Of a stretch of DNA of 64,000 nt, positions 44,972 to 58,541 are shown piece by piece. Numbering within the stretch: position 1 is the first letter of the stretch; every line of letters begins with the position of its first letter. Position numbers and translations under genes: made by a program. The notes under the pieces are model-generated. The model had not been told where the DNA came from. It worked only from the letters and a program-made list of their open reading frames with translations, and searched no databases. Origin of the DNA: Morella rubra (lineage: Eukaryota; Streptophyta; Magnoliopsida; Fagales; Myricaceae); the NCBI GenBank assembly GCA_003952965.2, contig CM025852.1, positions 849,572 through 913,571 on the forward strand. The letters run 5' to 3'.

Positions 44972-47900
44972 GGTTGCAGCCACGCTCCCTTCTTTTTGGG
45001 TGGATAGCTATAGTTTAATCTGAACATTTTAAAGCAAGTGGAGATGCTTATAGTCACGTTTGAGAAACTAGTACACACTAGTCATTTTCTTCCACCTTTT
45101 TTACTTTTTTTTTTTTTAAAAAAATACTATTACTTGTGTGATTGAAATGTGGCCTTGACAAGAACAGGGAATTCGGACAATATCTCATTATCTTGATTAA
45201 GCATATGGACAATGTTATTTATCTTTAGTGCACGACTACCATTTTTCCTTTGATCAAGTCAGGGAACATAGTTTTGAATCTTTTGATTATCTCATGGGCA
45301 TCTTTTTTGATCTTAAACATGTTCAGGACAAAGTGCTTTTTGGCCATATCTGTACTGACATATGAGCTCAAAGAATGAACTTATACATTAAAAAAAAAAA
45401 AAACTTCGAAATAGGATTTTTAAGGCCTTGGCAGTGGTGAAGGTTCCAATCTTAGAACTCTAGTCATGATAGATTCTAACAATTTTGATGTTTACGAGCG
45501 AAATTTTTTCCCTTAGCAGTTAGTGCCTAATATGTTTAAAGTTTTTATAAGAGACTCTTTTTTTTAAGTCATAATTAAATTGTAATGTATTTTTAAATGT
45601 GGACATTTGGGCTTTATGCTAATGGAAATATTTTATAGATTATTATTCTTACAAAAATTAATGATCTAATTCATCTGATGATGGACTATAATGCGTGTTT
45701 ACTGATCAAATGTACGTTTAAAAACAGTTCATATGCTCGATAGACTCAAAGAACTTTCACATTTATTTGGTTAATGGATATATTATTTTCTTTTTTATTG
45801 TTTTTCCCCAAGGTACATCTCTCTATATATTAGACTAATGTGGTTGGGCTTAGAGATACGAAGATTTTTCTTTGGTCCAATGGTTATCAGGTGCCTAATA
45901 ATTGTCCTCCAATATCTCTTCACCAGCTTCAAGCAACAATTTAAGAAAAAAAGAAAGCAACAATTTACTTGAAAATAAATTATGTACCTAAATTCCTTTT
46001 GTTTAATATATGAACCAAGTCGATGATCCCCTTTCTTCTAAAATAAATTCAATTTTTCAACCAATAACACGTGAAACATTCACATGAGAACATCACCCAA
46101 AGGAAAAAAAAAAAAAAGGTTAATCACATGAGAACGATGCATTATTCCAATCCATGTGGAGACATGGAACATTCTTGTCACATGATCGAGTTCGTCGCTT
46201 TATTAATTTTGGAGATACAAAATTAAATCAAGAATATATTCCATTGTTTTCGGGTGAGGGTTGGAACTTTTGGGAAGTTGAAGAACCATCCAAGTGGCTG
46301 TAATTAGAATTCAGTTCTGATTCTAATTATTTGAATTGTATTTCCAATGGGGACTGATTTTTTAAACTTTCTGTTTCTGCATCTCCTGTTATAAACTCCC
46401 ATAAATATTTACTTTTACTTGCGAGTCTTCAAATAAATTTATGAAAATCTTCACTTGAAGTCTCAAATTTTCAACCAAATGTCCATTAGAGATATGAACT
46501 ACGAAAATTGTCACATTTAACTCTCAAACTAGCAAGATTCATCAATGTTCATCCTTTAGTAAGATTATGAAGTTGAAATATGAAGAAAACAAACTACATG
46601 ACACAATACTGATGGATGAATCTTATAATAAGGCAAACATTGATGAATTTTGATATTTTAAAGGCTAAATATGACGATTTCGTAGTTCAAACCTCTAATT
46701 GGCATTTTGTTAAAAGTTTAGGGCTAAAAGTAAAGATTTATCATAAAATTACTATACTTGTATGCATATAATGGGTAATAAAATGTAGAATTTTCAACTC
46801 ACTTGAGTAGCTCAAATAGGAGCAGAGGGCTCAAATAGGGGTTCAGACCCCTACTTACATAAAAAAACCTCACGACTTAAATCGAGATTGATCAGTGAGT
46901 TAGTCAGTTTTTTTGAGATTTGTCGTGACATTGAACTCAATTCATACAGATATTAAATCAAGTCCGTTCAAGTTTAATGTACGTGAATGCGTGATCGAAT
47001 GTCCCTCGTTACCTTAAAAAAAAAGTATGTAGAATTTTCTGAGTAAAATTGAGTAATAAAAAAGGAAGAGAAATTAATTGAGAACTTTGGTAGCCTACGG
47101 AAGTCAATTTCTTGCCCTATACATATCTACTAACTTTTTATAGCGACCTAACATGATAAGCCTTGAAAAACTTGTAAGATACGTACATCACGAGGATTTG
47201 TACAACTTCTATACGAAGTCTTACAAAAGTGCATTAAGTTGAGAAGAACTTTTGATGCCTCCAGGGGAGCTATTCCCAAAGAGAACTTTGAACTCTTCCT
47301 TGTCTCAAGTGGGTTACAGAAGAAATTAAAAGTGGAAAGGGGTGCAGGGTTGCAATCTTTGACTGCAACCTTGCACCAACACTTTTTTTTGCTATACCTT
47401 TTTTTTAAAAAAAAAAAAAATTAAAAACAACCTCGTTTTGTTTATTCTAGGTTTCAAATATTGTCAGCCAACAGGGGCTAGCTGCCTCTTTGAACATTCG
47501 TCACACACTTGGGTTTTGTAAGTTTTTGAATTTTAGGTAAATTTTTTTAGTAGGTTGGTGGGGTATTTCGTATAAGTCATCTTCCTCACGCTTGGGGGCA
47601 AAAATACATGGATTGAGGTCAATTATGGATGCCATAAGAAACAACCTCTAATCAAGGAAAATCAATATTCCTAACCCATAAAGAAAAAAAAAAGGTAAAC
47701 TATTAGTTAAATATATGGATTGGTTAACCTTGTACATTTAACGGTGAATGGATAAAACTTGGTAAAATTATTAAGGACATCCTCGTGATATTATTTCTTT
47801 AAAATTAATGCTCAACCGCAATAAAAATATGTCCAATTATGATTCAAGAATTAAATATGTTATCATATGTTTTTTTAGTCCTCTTAAAGAAAGTTAATAA

Positions 47901-48498
47901 TGACCAAAATTTGCTGCTTTGTATTACCATTTTTAGTTAATTGTATTTATGGTAATAAGTTAGGAAACCTCATATATATTGGGATTTGCCTGCTATCTAG
48001 CTAAAAAAAAAAATCTTGTCGATCCCTAACTTTCCTTAATAAAATTTCTTCATCCTGAAGATAATTTCAGGCATAAAACATTAATACCCAAACATCGGAT
48101 TCAACCTCTTGAATTAGTTCCGAGAATCAGTAGATTAGATGACACACTTGTTGTCCTCCTGCGCTATTTTGTCTCTGCTTAGTTCTATATTATTTCGGGG
48201 AATCAATGCCACAAATTTTGTCTTTTGATTCTATTCATTTTTTAATCAACACAAATTAAAAAATTAAAGAGAAATCTAGGGACTAATAAATTTTGGAAAT
48301 TTGTAGTAATTAGTCCAGCTACGTAATTAGCAAAAGTATTTTGATGTGCTGTCACGTGTTTCATGTAGCAAAATTGAAATAAAAAGCTTTTGAAAATCTT
48401 CGAGAGTGGATGAATTGAAAAGAGCCATAATTTTATTTGTTGCCTCCGAAGGCTGAAAGCGGTAAATAGAAAAACATCAAATCTGACCAGGGGTACCC
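44972..48498. other. AT-rich spacer upstream of the SEC14-like gene
   Basis: No gene supported in 3.5 kb. Poly-A/T runs are frequent. A SINE-like fragment is noted at about 46815-47010. A 61-codon frame at 47239-47424 ends in a poly-lysine run made by a poly-A tract and is not credible. Confidence 0.5.
46815..47010 (+). mobile_element. Possible SINE-like copy
   Basis: A tRNA B-box-like word (ggggttcagacccc, 46838-46851) is followed by cataaaaaaacctc, gacttaaatcgagattgatc and gtgagttagtcag. A related arrangement is found at about 24885-25000 (agttcgaattg, then gcataaaaaaattag and acttaaatgagg, gagtcgatta). Two copies sharing a B-box-like start suggest a dispersed SINE-type family, but no A box or tail was confirmed. 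Confidence 0.3.
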
Positions 48499-48672
48499 CC
48501 TCTCTCTCGCAGAAACTTTGGAGCTCTATAAGGAGGGGAGGGAGAGCTTGAGAGGATCAGGAAACGCAAACCCAGTTGAGGATTTCTTTCAATTCAGCCA
48601 AAAGTTCCTGAATTTTCTATAAGTTCTGATCAATTTCTTTCAAATTTACGCTTTATAAAGCGAAAAGAGGAA
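48499..48672 (+). promoter_or_regulatory. SEC14-like core promoter and leader
   Basis: A pyrimidine patch (48499-48509, ccctctctctc) and a TATA-like ctctataagg (48524-48533) lie about 145 bp before the start codon, a typical plant core promoter layout. Confidence 0.5.
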
Positions 48673-51600
48673 ATGGGTGTTGCTCATGAGGAGGCCATCA
48701 AGCAGTTCCGGTCTTTAATGGAAGAGGGTGAGCCTCAAAAGTTAAACTTCTCGTTTCTCTTTTTAGTTTTTTTCGTTTGATCTTTGAATTGCTAACATTT
48801 TTGTCCTTCCTTTTTTGTTCTTTTTTTTTTTTTTTACAAAAAAATATTGCAGTTGATGAGGCACTGAAGAATACATTCAAGGTTAGTACCTTCTCTTTCA
48901 GTTCCTTGATCTGTGTCTGTGGGTGCTGAGAAGAGAAAAAAGGGTGTCAAACAAAAACTGAGTTCAAATTGTGGGGTGTATGGATTTCCTACCTCTGAAC
49001 ACAAACTCTCTACTGAACTTAGCCTAATGGGGGGTTGAAGATGACAATGACTCAACCATTGAGCTTATTTTTTCCGTCAGATTGTGTATATCTATCCATT
49101 TAGTTTACTATAAAGCAGTTCCATGATGGCTGTGTCCCAAGCTCTGTTGTATGTAATCTGGATCTGCGACCTTCGTTTTTCAGATTTTGCTTCTTTTTTG
49201 GTTGTTCTTTGAGGAGATCTTGCGGTGAAGAGAACTCATTCACTTCAGCGTAGATATGTGTTTGTCTTTAGTAGATACCATTCTGCTTTCTTATGGTGGT
49301 GGGTTCCCTCTGAAATCTGAAGTGGCCGATCCCTTTCTGATCTTATAGTTTGATTCACAATTTAGGTAGAGTTTACGGGAGTTTGACCACGATAGCTGTT
49401 TTTGTGTTTGAAAGATTTGATCTTCAGGTCAAGTTCCAATGAGATTGTATGCTGGTTTTGCTTTAGTAATAGATTTGGAGGTTGATTTTTGTTTTCCTTT
49501 TTCCCGTTCACTAATGGACTATTAGATCACAACTATACTTCAGATTTTTACTCATCTTGAGGTAATCCGCTTAGAGCAAATAGGGAAGGATGAGTGATAC
49601 TAACATAATGATTGCATTTTATCTTCGTTAGAGGAAGAAAGCAAGTTTGTATTACATGTGCAAGGTCCCTCGTTACTTTTTTCTAGCTTAACTTTGAAAT
49701 CCTGTGCTTTCTTGTTGCCGCTCCTATTTTGCCATTATGTTTTGTGATGCTTTACAAAAGTGACATGAAGAGTTTTCTTTTTTCAAATTCTTGTATAAAT
49801 GATTATGTATAGTTTAACTCAAAGCATATACTTTGTTCTTCAGAACATCCACCAGGGCTATCCAACTGAAACCTTGGAGCGGTTTCTCAAAGCCAGGGAC
49901 TGGAATGTTGCCAAATCGCATAAAATGGTTGGGTCCATTTATTTGACTTAAGCCTCTCCATTGAGTTATCATTTTTCATTGATGCCCATCTTTAAGTTTT
50001 TTTTTTGCTACTTCTACTTTACTAACCATGCAAATCTATTCCAGCTGGTTGATTGTTTACAGTGGAGAATACAGAATCAGATCGACAATATACTATCGGT
50101 GAGCTTTCTGTTTAATGAGATAATTGGCTAAACATGAGGAGATGTTTGGCTGAAGCACTCCTGAAGTTCCTCTATTTGATGCATTTACTTCTCATTTGTG
50201 GTGTGAGTGCCGTTAATTGGTTTCTTTTTTTGTATCAGTGAAAAGTCTATAAATGGTAAGATCACAAATATTCAAATGAGCACCTGCTAAAGCAGAAATT
50301 TTGTAATACTTGTTGGACATTTGGTAAGCTATGTCCCAAACATTACCAGTACCCCCCATGAAAAAAAAAAAAATCGTAATGAAGCAGCCAAATATGCACT
50401 ATCTGGCCTACACAAAACAAAACACATCTATTCCAAGTCATCTCGAACGTTCGAATTTGCATTGCTTAGGTAAGATTTTGTGTTCCATAGTGGACAATTA
50501 TGGTGCTTAAAGTTGTGGTCCAACAACATAAATCTGTGTGGTCAATCATGTACAAATAGAGGAAACTTCTACCTTTATCTTGCGTAACCTGTTTTAGCCT
50601 TCTAGTCCATGTAGTCATTTGGGACATTGAGTTTTAGCACAAGCCAAAGAATTGGGATAGTAAATTGTAATAATGAGTATACGCCAAGATATGGATCGCA
50701 AGAGCATTTATAGGCAATATACGTACTCGAAAGATATATAACAAATATGTAATTTGTAGTGATATTATAGCATGGAAGGCAATTCTGGTGCCTCAGATCT
50801 GGCCAAGAGCATATACTCATGCTCAACTGCCAATCGTAATGTGGGCAATTTATAGGGCAAGTTTTCTACGCCCTTAATTTGCACATCTGGTCCATAGAGT
50901 GAATATTCTAGTCAATTCTGGTGCCTCATCTGTTCATGATCAACTGTGAATCATTCTCAGCAATGTTCAGGTTAAGCCTTTATATATACTCCATTTAGTG
51001 ACGTGATGAGTTGATGCATTTGCATCTACCTCTACACTGCCAGTAAATAACTATTTGTCCATATGGCAAGTTTGGTCTAGATGGAAAACAAAACTGATGT
51101 TGCATTTGCATGGTTGTGGTCTCTCTTCTGGTTTGCATTCATGGATTGTAGTCTTCAACTATTTTGATTAATAATATTTTGAAGCATGTTGGTAACGCAA
51201 GCTTGTACTTTATATGGTACTCAAGGAGTCGATGCATTTTGAAGTATTCTTTTGTTTCTCTGAACAGAAACCTATCATCCCCATTGATTTGTACAGAGCA
51301 GTGCGAGATTCTCAGCTTGTAGGATTGTCTGGTTACTCAAAGGAGGTATACATTTCCTTTAAATATTTGCATGAAATTATCAAGGCCTTGAACCTTTATC
51401 ATTGCTGTCCATCCCAGCCAACGTGCCTTAGCAGCTCTGTCATCTCAAAATTATTTTGCTTCTACGTTATACTGAACCCTCATTCCTCCATGTTTTTGTT
51501 GATCTTTTTGCTCTTTGGTATTCTATTGTTGCATTCATGAGAAATGAAGGCTTCAATGATGAATATTCCACCTGTATAACTTATGTTCTCTTTCTTCTTT

Positions 51601-53878
51601 TCTGCTGACTTTTGGCAGGGACATCCAGTCATTGCTGTTGGTGTTGGGCTTAGCACATTTGACAAAGCATCTGTAAGGATATTGTGCAATATTGCATTTC
51701 CTTAGCTCTCCTAATCACAAAGTTGTGTTGGACTAGTAGGGCGTGACTTTTGTATATAATGGAATAAGACTAGTAGGGCGTGACTTTTGTATATAATGGA
51801 ATAAGTGTTAGATTTGCTTGTGGGCTCTGTGGTGTGGAAATTTGGGGATTTGGCATATCATGGAATTCAGTTTTTAAGGGCATAAGGTTTTGTCTTTTCT
51901 GTTGGTTCCTAGGCTTCCTGAATTAAGAAATTTGTGTGCATTAAGCACACATAATTACTTGCTTGTACACAAATATACTGGATTTGTCAAGTATTCTTCA
52001 CTGGCATGGCATCTCGCTCAGCCGAAGGCAGCATTAAATACTGCTAGCATGCATCATGTAATAGCAGGCTTTTCATTATGTAGTTTGTGCTTTACATTGG
52101 TTATTTTTCTTTTAGGTACATTACTATGTGCAGTCACATATCCAGATGAATGAGTACAGAGATCGTGTAGTACTGGTGTGTATTTTAGATTGCTGAATCA
52201 CCTTTATGAGTTGTACCCTTCAAATGGCCTGATTTTCGCTTCTGTTGTAGCCTTCTGCAACAAAGAAGTACGGACGACATATTAGTACCTGTCTGAAGAT
52301 TCTAGATATGACTGGTTTAAAGCTTTCAGCATTGAACCAAGTAAAGGTATCTATTTGTACTCCTTAAGCATTTAAATTGACTCTTCTTTTGACCATAACT
52401 CTTTTCCCTAAACAACATCCTCAATATATTCACTCTGTTGATGGGTGAGGCATTTCTGATTGAATGGACAATAGCCAGCTTCATGTGGTTATTCTTTAGT
52501 TTAAGAAAGATTTTTCCTGGACATCTGTGGATAGTTTATCAGCTATCAGTATTGACACATTCAATATGTGGACCTCTTATATGATTCTATTGTTTCTAGA
52601 TGGAAGACCAGGAGTTATCCAGGGGTCAAGGTTCTCTTTTGAATTTGCTTTGGTATATTTAACTGAAGAACCCTTCTTTCTGTATACTGCTGCCCTGGCA
52701 ACAGGAAGCATGAGGTCTCCTTGGCTGACAGATTTCTCATAGGACCATAAGTTCTTGATCACTGTCTTTCCCGATGTGCAATTTATTAGCTATGAGATTG
52801 TATTCATTATTCTATGTTACTCCAATGAGTGTGTGTGTTAGTTTCATAATACATCTTAAGCAGACAATTGCAAGCAATTTCAACACCAGTTAATTCCATA
52901 CCTTTCTACCCTCAATCTCTGAGCAATATATTTGACACTGCTCAACCCGTTTTGCTTCTGATGTAATGCAGCTTTTGTCTGCTATATCTACGATCGATGA
53001 TTTGAACTATCCAGAGAAAACGGAAACATACTACATTGTAAATGCCCCTTATGTATTTGCAGCATGTTGGAAGGTTTGTCTATCTCAAGGGTAAAAAAGT
53101 TTATTTGCTTCTTGTGCAACAAAATGTTTAATGGTTGAACTACTGCAGGTTGTAAAGCCTCTTTTGCAAGAAAGAACAAGGAAGAAAGTTCAGGTTCTGC
53201 AAGGTTGTGGTAGAGACGAGCTACTGAAGGTAAGCATGTTTTCCTGTTTGATTATCACAACACAAACTCTTATTGTTCATAACATGTAAACCCATTTTTA
53301 TGTTGCATCACGTCCTCAAATCCGTTGTGGGAATAGTTCTTATTTAAGGTGGGTAGACTTGGGTTCTTTAATCAATCTGGCCAGTGAATTTGGATTTTTT
53401 CCGTAGTCCTGCATGCAATTTATTAGTAGTTGTTTTGTACTCATTGTGAGCAATGAGATAGCATACAACAGAATTGTTCCTGTTTGACTCTGCCGTAGTG
53501 ATGTCATCTGAACATTTTTCCATTTGTTTGACAATGGCATTGTTGACTCGTCTCCAGATAATGGATTACGAGTCCCTCCCACATTTTTGTAGAAAAGAGG
53601 GCTCTGGATCGTCCAAACATCGTGGAAATGGAAATTCTGATGATTGTTTCTCCTTAGACCATGCATACCATCAACAGCTCTACAATTATATCAAACAGCA
53701 AGCCTTGCTTATGAAGCCCGCCGCATTAATCAAACAGGGTTCAGTTCATGTGGATGTTCCTGAGCCAGGCCCAGAAGGTGCCAAGATTGCTAAGACGATA
53801 GAAAACGAGTTGCACAGGTTCGAAAATCAAAATGGGCTTGCCAACTCTCTGAATGGCCTTAAAGTTATCACTGAATGA
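48673..53878 (+). CDS. SEC14-like phosphatidylinositol transfer protein
   Basis: Eleven exons join in frame to 337 residues: 48673-48727, 48853-48881, 49844-49927, 50045-50098, 51268-51345, 51619-51672, 52116-52175, 52251-52346, 52972-53073, 53149-53229, 53558-53878. It begins MGVAHEEAIKQFRSLMEEV. The CRAL-TRIO N-terminal helices (YPTETLERFLKARDWNVAKS) precede the lipid-binding CRAL-TRIO lobe (GHPVIAVGVGLSTFDKAS, ILDMTGLKLSALNQ, YPEKTETYYIVNAPYVFAACW, VVKPLLQERTRKKVQVL). A Ser/Gly-rich tail follows (HFCRKEGSGSSKHRGNG). These proteins exchange phosphatidylinositol and phosphatidylcholine between membranes and support phosphoinositide signalling. It lacks a nodulin or GOLD domain, so it belongs to the short SFH class. 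Splice sites are all GT-AG. It is not part of the Arabidopsis chromosome 5 block as I recall it. Confidence 0.93.
51731..51804. repeat. Perfect 37-bp tandem duplication in a SEC14-like intron
   Basis: The unit begins gactagtagggcgtgacttt and ends atggaataa; copies are 51731-51767 and 51768-51804 with no differences, so the duplication is recent. Confidence 0.9.
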
Positions 53879-54883
53879 AATTTGTGGAGTACAGTGACAC
53901 TCGCTAGCCCACACGACACTGAAACCTGATAATGGCGGAAAACTCTCAACCACGACAACAGTGTGGAGAGGTTGTATTCCAACTCAGTCTTTAATGTCAT
54001 CAGCTCGATGCAAGTTTTTTTAGGGCAAAGCTAACCTGGTGTAGTTTGACGTTACCACCTTGGAGTGGATGATCATAAATCTAGTCATCAATGTTGGAAG
54101 CATGAGAACAGATGTAAGCTTTCACAAGTTATGTTAATTGCTGAAAACCAGCAAATCCTGGTTACTTCTTTAGTGTCGGCTTGTTTGACAAAAGATCGGA
54201 CCAAATCCAGAAGCCAAGAAGATTTCTATGGTTATGAATTTTCCAGTTAACCAACCAAGTTCAAAAGCCTGAATTACAGCTGATAGGAACCGAGTCAATT
54301 AGCCATGCCTTCCAGAGCTACGATACGACATTAAGATGCTAATCTGCTTATCAGAACAAAACTCACCACCTCCCAATTGATGCCTTCCAGGTTTTGATTT
54401 CTGGGCCCATCAATTAATTACTTTTTTTATCCATCTATTAATTACTGGTACAAGCCAGTAGCAATCTGTTTTCCCTTTTCCCTGAAGACATTCTCCTGAA
54501 TACAATGGCAAGGGAAATATACAATACACTACAGAATTTGGTTAATATTTCAAACTGAATCTCTCTCGAAGTAAAATAGAGAGTCAACATCTTGAAAATT
54601 CAGAGACTAATGTACATATTTGCACAAGTACCAATTTCTGGTTTAGGCATTAAAATTCTACCAGAAAAAGAAAAGAAAAAAAGAGGTGGATAAAGAGTTT
54701 TAAGTGCCCAAAGGCAAAGCTGGCATTCCTACTCAGTTCAATCTTCCACTCTTTACCCTTCTAAATCATAATGGGCATTACATAATTGAAGTGCCACTGA
54801 TATCTTGCCAAGGTCGGAGACAAGAAAGGGAAGGAAGAGCACTATAACTCGACATACCAACAATAGCACCATCATTTTAAGTT
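53879..54883. other. Convergent 3' regions of the SEC14-like and Suc/Fer-like genes
   Basis: No gene seen. The stretch should hold both 3' UTRs. Small frames show no domain. Confidence 0.55.
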
Positions 54884-57800
54884 TTACCTCAACTGTTTGT
54901 AGCAACTATAGGCAATGGCAACTGAAGCCGCTGCACAGACAACAGCAAGAACCGCATACGTATCTTCACGTTCCCAGCTCTCAAGCCATGTCGGCATGGC
55001 ACAAACTTTGCGTGTACTAGCACCTTTACCACCATTGATGCGGGAATTTAGTTTCTTGCCGCTTTTCTTTTTTGGCATCACCTTTGCCTCATCTACATTA
55101 GCATCTAGATTATCTGGCTTTTCTGGCAACACAGGCTTCTGACAGCAGTACGAGTCTCCATTTTCCTGGCAACAGGCCATTACATCAACTTGAGATCTGT
55201 AGTCAGCAGCAGGTGTCTCCCTCTTATGTGTTTGTGTCAGTTCTCCAGTGTTTTGCCCAGCACTTATCTCCCCATTTAACTGGAGCCTTAGTTCTTGAAA
55301 TTTCTTCTGGTCTTCCTCTGATAAACCCATCTGACCCCTGAACGCAGCATCAAATGCTTCATTAAAGCCTAGTCAACATTTTCAATAAAAATCATACTTG
55401 GAGACAGAGAAGGCATCAATACATGAAATGACACTACTAAGTAGCAGTACAGAAACCAGTTGTTTGGATGAAGTGAGGCATAAATTACTTTGATTCTATG
55501 CGTGTAAAGACTAAAGCACAATTTTAAAGTCAACACTGTATTTCCCAGGATTCTGATTACTGAGACCAAAAAAGTTTCTCACAAGGTCCAATCATACAAC
55601 TAAAAGAAAAGTGGATCCAGCTATGCTGTAATGGAAAGAACAAATGCAAGCCACCTTCAAAGCATTCCTACAGTTAATCAAGACCCAACAATGAAAGGGA
55701 ATGGCAATAAGAAAATATTACCTCCATAGCAAATCTATAATTTCTCCTTTCACAACATGCTTCTCAAGCAATGCAGGTACATCATCTGGAGTGACATAAC
55801 CATACCTACAGATTTTGTTTTTGGTATTGGTAAATAACTGATCAATAACCTGAACAATGTGTTGTGGAAAAGAAGAAAACCTATTCATGCTACGTTATTA
55901 TGAAGAATTCAAAAACATTCTCCAGTAACACAGAATCAATTAACATCCCCTTACCAGTGCCCAGTGACTTCTCCATTGAGATTTGACCTAAATATAATAA
56001 CATTTCCCGCATACTTATGACCCCCAATGTGTGAGCATGGGCTAACAGACACTTTATTTTGAAGACCATGTAATTCTATCTCTTCCTTGAATCTACTGAC
56101 AAGGGCAGGACCACAAACTCCACAACGGCGATCCCGGGACCCATGAGAACATACAAATACATACGAACACTTCAATGTTTCAGGAGTTCCAGGAAGCCAT
56201 TCACCATCTTTCACAAGAACTTCCTCGACAAATGTGTCAACATCAAAATGAGTCAATCTCCTGCAATATTCACCCTACTGTGTCAGTATTAAACTTGGGA
56301 AAAATTTGAAAATAAAAAAAATCTTCTAAAGAAAGACCAAATGAGAATGTAATTGACCTGTATCTGATCATGTCAGGAAAGATTAGTACATCTCCATTTG
56401 ATGTCTCAGTTCCATCATGTCCCTCACATATCGTCAAGCGAGTCTAAAGATTAAAGAAAGAGACAAGGAAAGAATGTTGACATGAGCTGACATTATAAGA
56501 CAAGAAAGATTGGGAAGATAAGGGAAACAGCAACCAATACGTATGACAAACTATTCTGGCAGCAACAAGAACTATGCCAATAATGAATTGAGGCAACATC
56601 AAGGATCCATAAACAGAATTATCCACCATCTAAATAGAAACCTTCTCACCACAAATTACTTCTTTAATTAGCCGAGTAACTTATGTGCTGGTGTATGCTC
56701 GTTATCCTTTATCTCATTAGTAGTAGATATAGATCCTAATGAACATACAGACAAATTCAATAAGTTGCAGCCACATTAAACACATTTCTTGGATCGGGGG
56801 CACTAAACTGTCAACTAGCAGATATATCCACACCAACTGAAGGACAAAAAAAAAAAAAAAAATTCAAACCTACGCTAGACTATCCTTACACTTGTGAATA
56901 GTATGACAAACGGCTGGAACTATTCACCTTAACAATTGTTTTAAACGGCACATAATTTAGAGACTGCACAAGGAGTAAACTGCCAGAATCCAGCCTTTAA
57001 AATTCATTAAAAGTTGCCAATAAGATCATGACTGACATCTGGCTAGTATGGCGATTACTTTTATTGAATATTTGTCATCTCCAAATGATGGAAGGATAAA
57101 ATAGATACTCTGAAAACCAAGTTTTCTGTGTATCATTGGTTTTTGGTGGACTGATGACCTAACAGTCCTTATCTTGACTTGCTGATACAACAAAAAGTTT
57201 AAAAAAGAAAAGAAGATAAGACAAAATGCCTGAAATTTCAGCTAACGAAACCAGGTAACAGCATAGGGTTAAAACAAAAGAAAGAAAAAGTAATATAGGC
57301 TGCTATTCTTGCACTCAATCATCCATCTCTCATGTACAACCTAAGGAGCATTACTGTTTGTATTATGTCCATAAGAAGAATACCATTTCCTTCTCATGAT
57401 AGCGTTTTCACAAACTATACCATAAATTCCACAACCAAAAACGAAGAAAAAAGTTTTAACCTGAACCACTAATGTCACTTGAAAAGAGTTACCTAGTTAA
57501 CTATACGATCATATAGAATCAAAATATACTTAAGCAAAACAGCATCAATCATTCCCAAATTTATCAGAACCCCAGCACACCTTGTAACCATCGCATCTTC
57601 TAAATAACCACATCCTAATATAACTCCAAAAACAGAAGCAATCATCAAGACGCCAAAAACCCACTTCAAAAACCATGAGAACAAAATAACTCCACATCAT
57701 GTTATGTTCTCAACTAATGCATCACATCACCAACCTCCATATAACTTCCACAGAAAAACCAATCCATACAACACCTAAACACAAGTGAAACATCAAATTC

Positions 57801-58541
57801 AAGACCAACCCTTCAAAAATTTGAAATATAAAACAAACCCACTTAATTCCAAATCACTCTTCATGCAACTGATTCACAAAACATAGAACACCCGTTGCGA
57901 TGAACTAAATTAAAACACTGCCCATTATGACAAGTGAAACCAAAAGCCTCCAAATCACCCCTAGAAGAAACCCAAACCTCAGAAACACAAAGCATTTAAA
58001 TTCTCATATCAAACTTGTACCAGAAGGCTCCAAATCACATCTCAAACAAAACCAGTCCAGAAAGGACACAAAACGCTTTTCAATTCAGTAAATCCAGAAC
58101 CAAACATCGATAGAAGCAAAACTTAAGCCCACAAAATTACAGTGACAGACGCGCACGCAGACACACCACTTTTTTCATATCAGCTTTCCTAGCCATCACG
58201 GCGGCGGAGAGCAGCCTGGGCACGCGATCGAACTCGGAGGCCTCGATTCTGGGGGGCCAAACCTGCGGGTGCTTGTAGCAGAGGAAGACGTGGCGCTGGT
58301 AGAACTCGACGGTCCCAGCGAGTTGAGTCGTCCGAAAGTCGAGGCGAGAGAAGCCAAACTCGGCGTCGCTAGTTGTATCGGATAGCAAGCCCTCGTTCTG
58401 GAAGCTTCCAGAGGCGCTGCCGACGAGGGAAGTGGGGTCTGTGAGGAAGCTATCGATTGGGTCCGAGACCGTGATTGGGGACGACGACGACGACGGGTTT
58501 GTGAATGTCAGAGCGTCATCTCTGTCTCTGTTGCTAGCCAT
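54884..58541 (-). CDS. Sucrase/ferredoxin-like (thioredoxin-fold) membrane-anchored protein
   Basis: Five exons on the minus strand, 58170-58541, 56358-56443, 55955-56260, 55722-55805 and 54884-55337, give 433 residues. The Suc_Fer-like domain runs from about residue 85 to 270: VFLCYKHPQVWPPRIEAS, LTICEGHDGTETSNGDVLIF, the Cys motif CSHGSRDRRCGVCGP and SPCSHIGGHKYAGNVI, which resembles the cluster-binding site of thioredoxin-like 2Fe-2S ferredoxins. The C-terminus has a single hydrophobic span (YAVLAVVCAAASVAIAYSCY) that would anchor it in a membrane tail-first. The family includes yeast AIM32, a mitochondrial redox protein; the plant role is unknown and the 'sucrase' name is historical. Exon 1 ends at aaaaaa|gtgg, a less usual donor, but the phase and protein match support it. 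Intron 1 is 1.7 kb. Confidence 0.93.
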
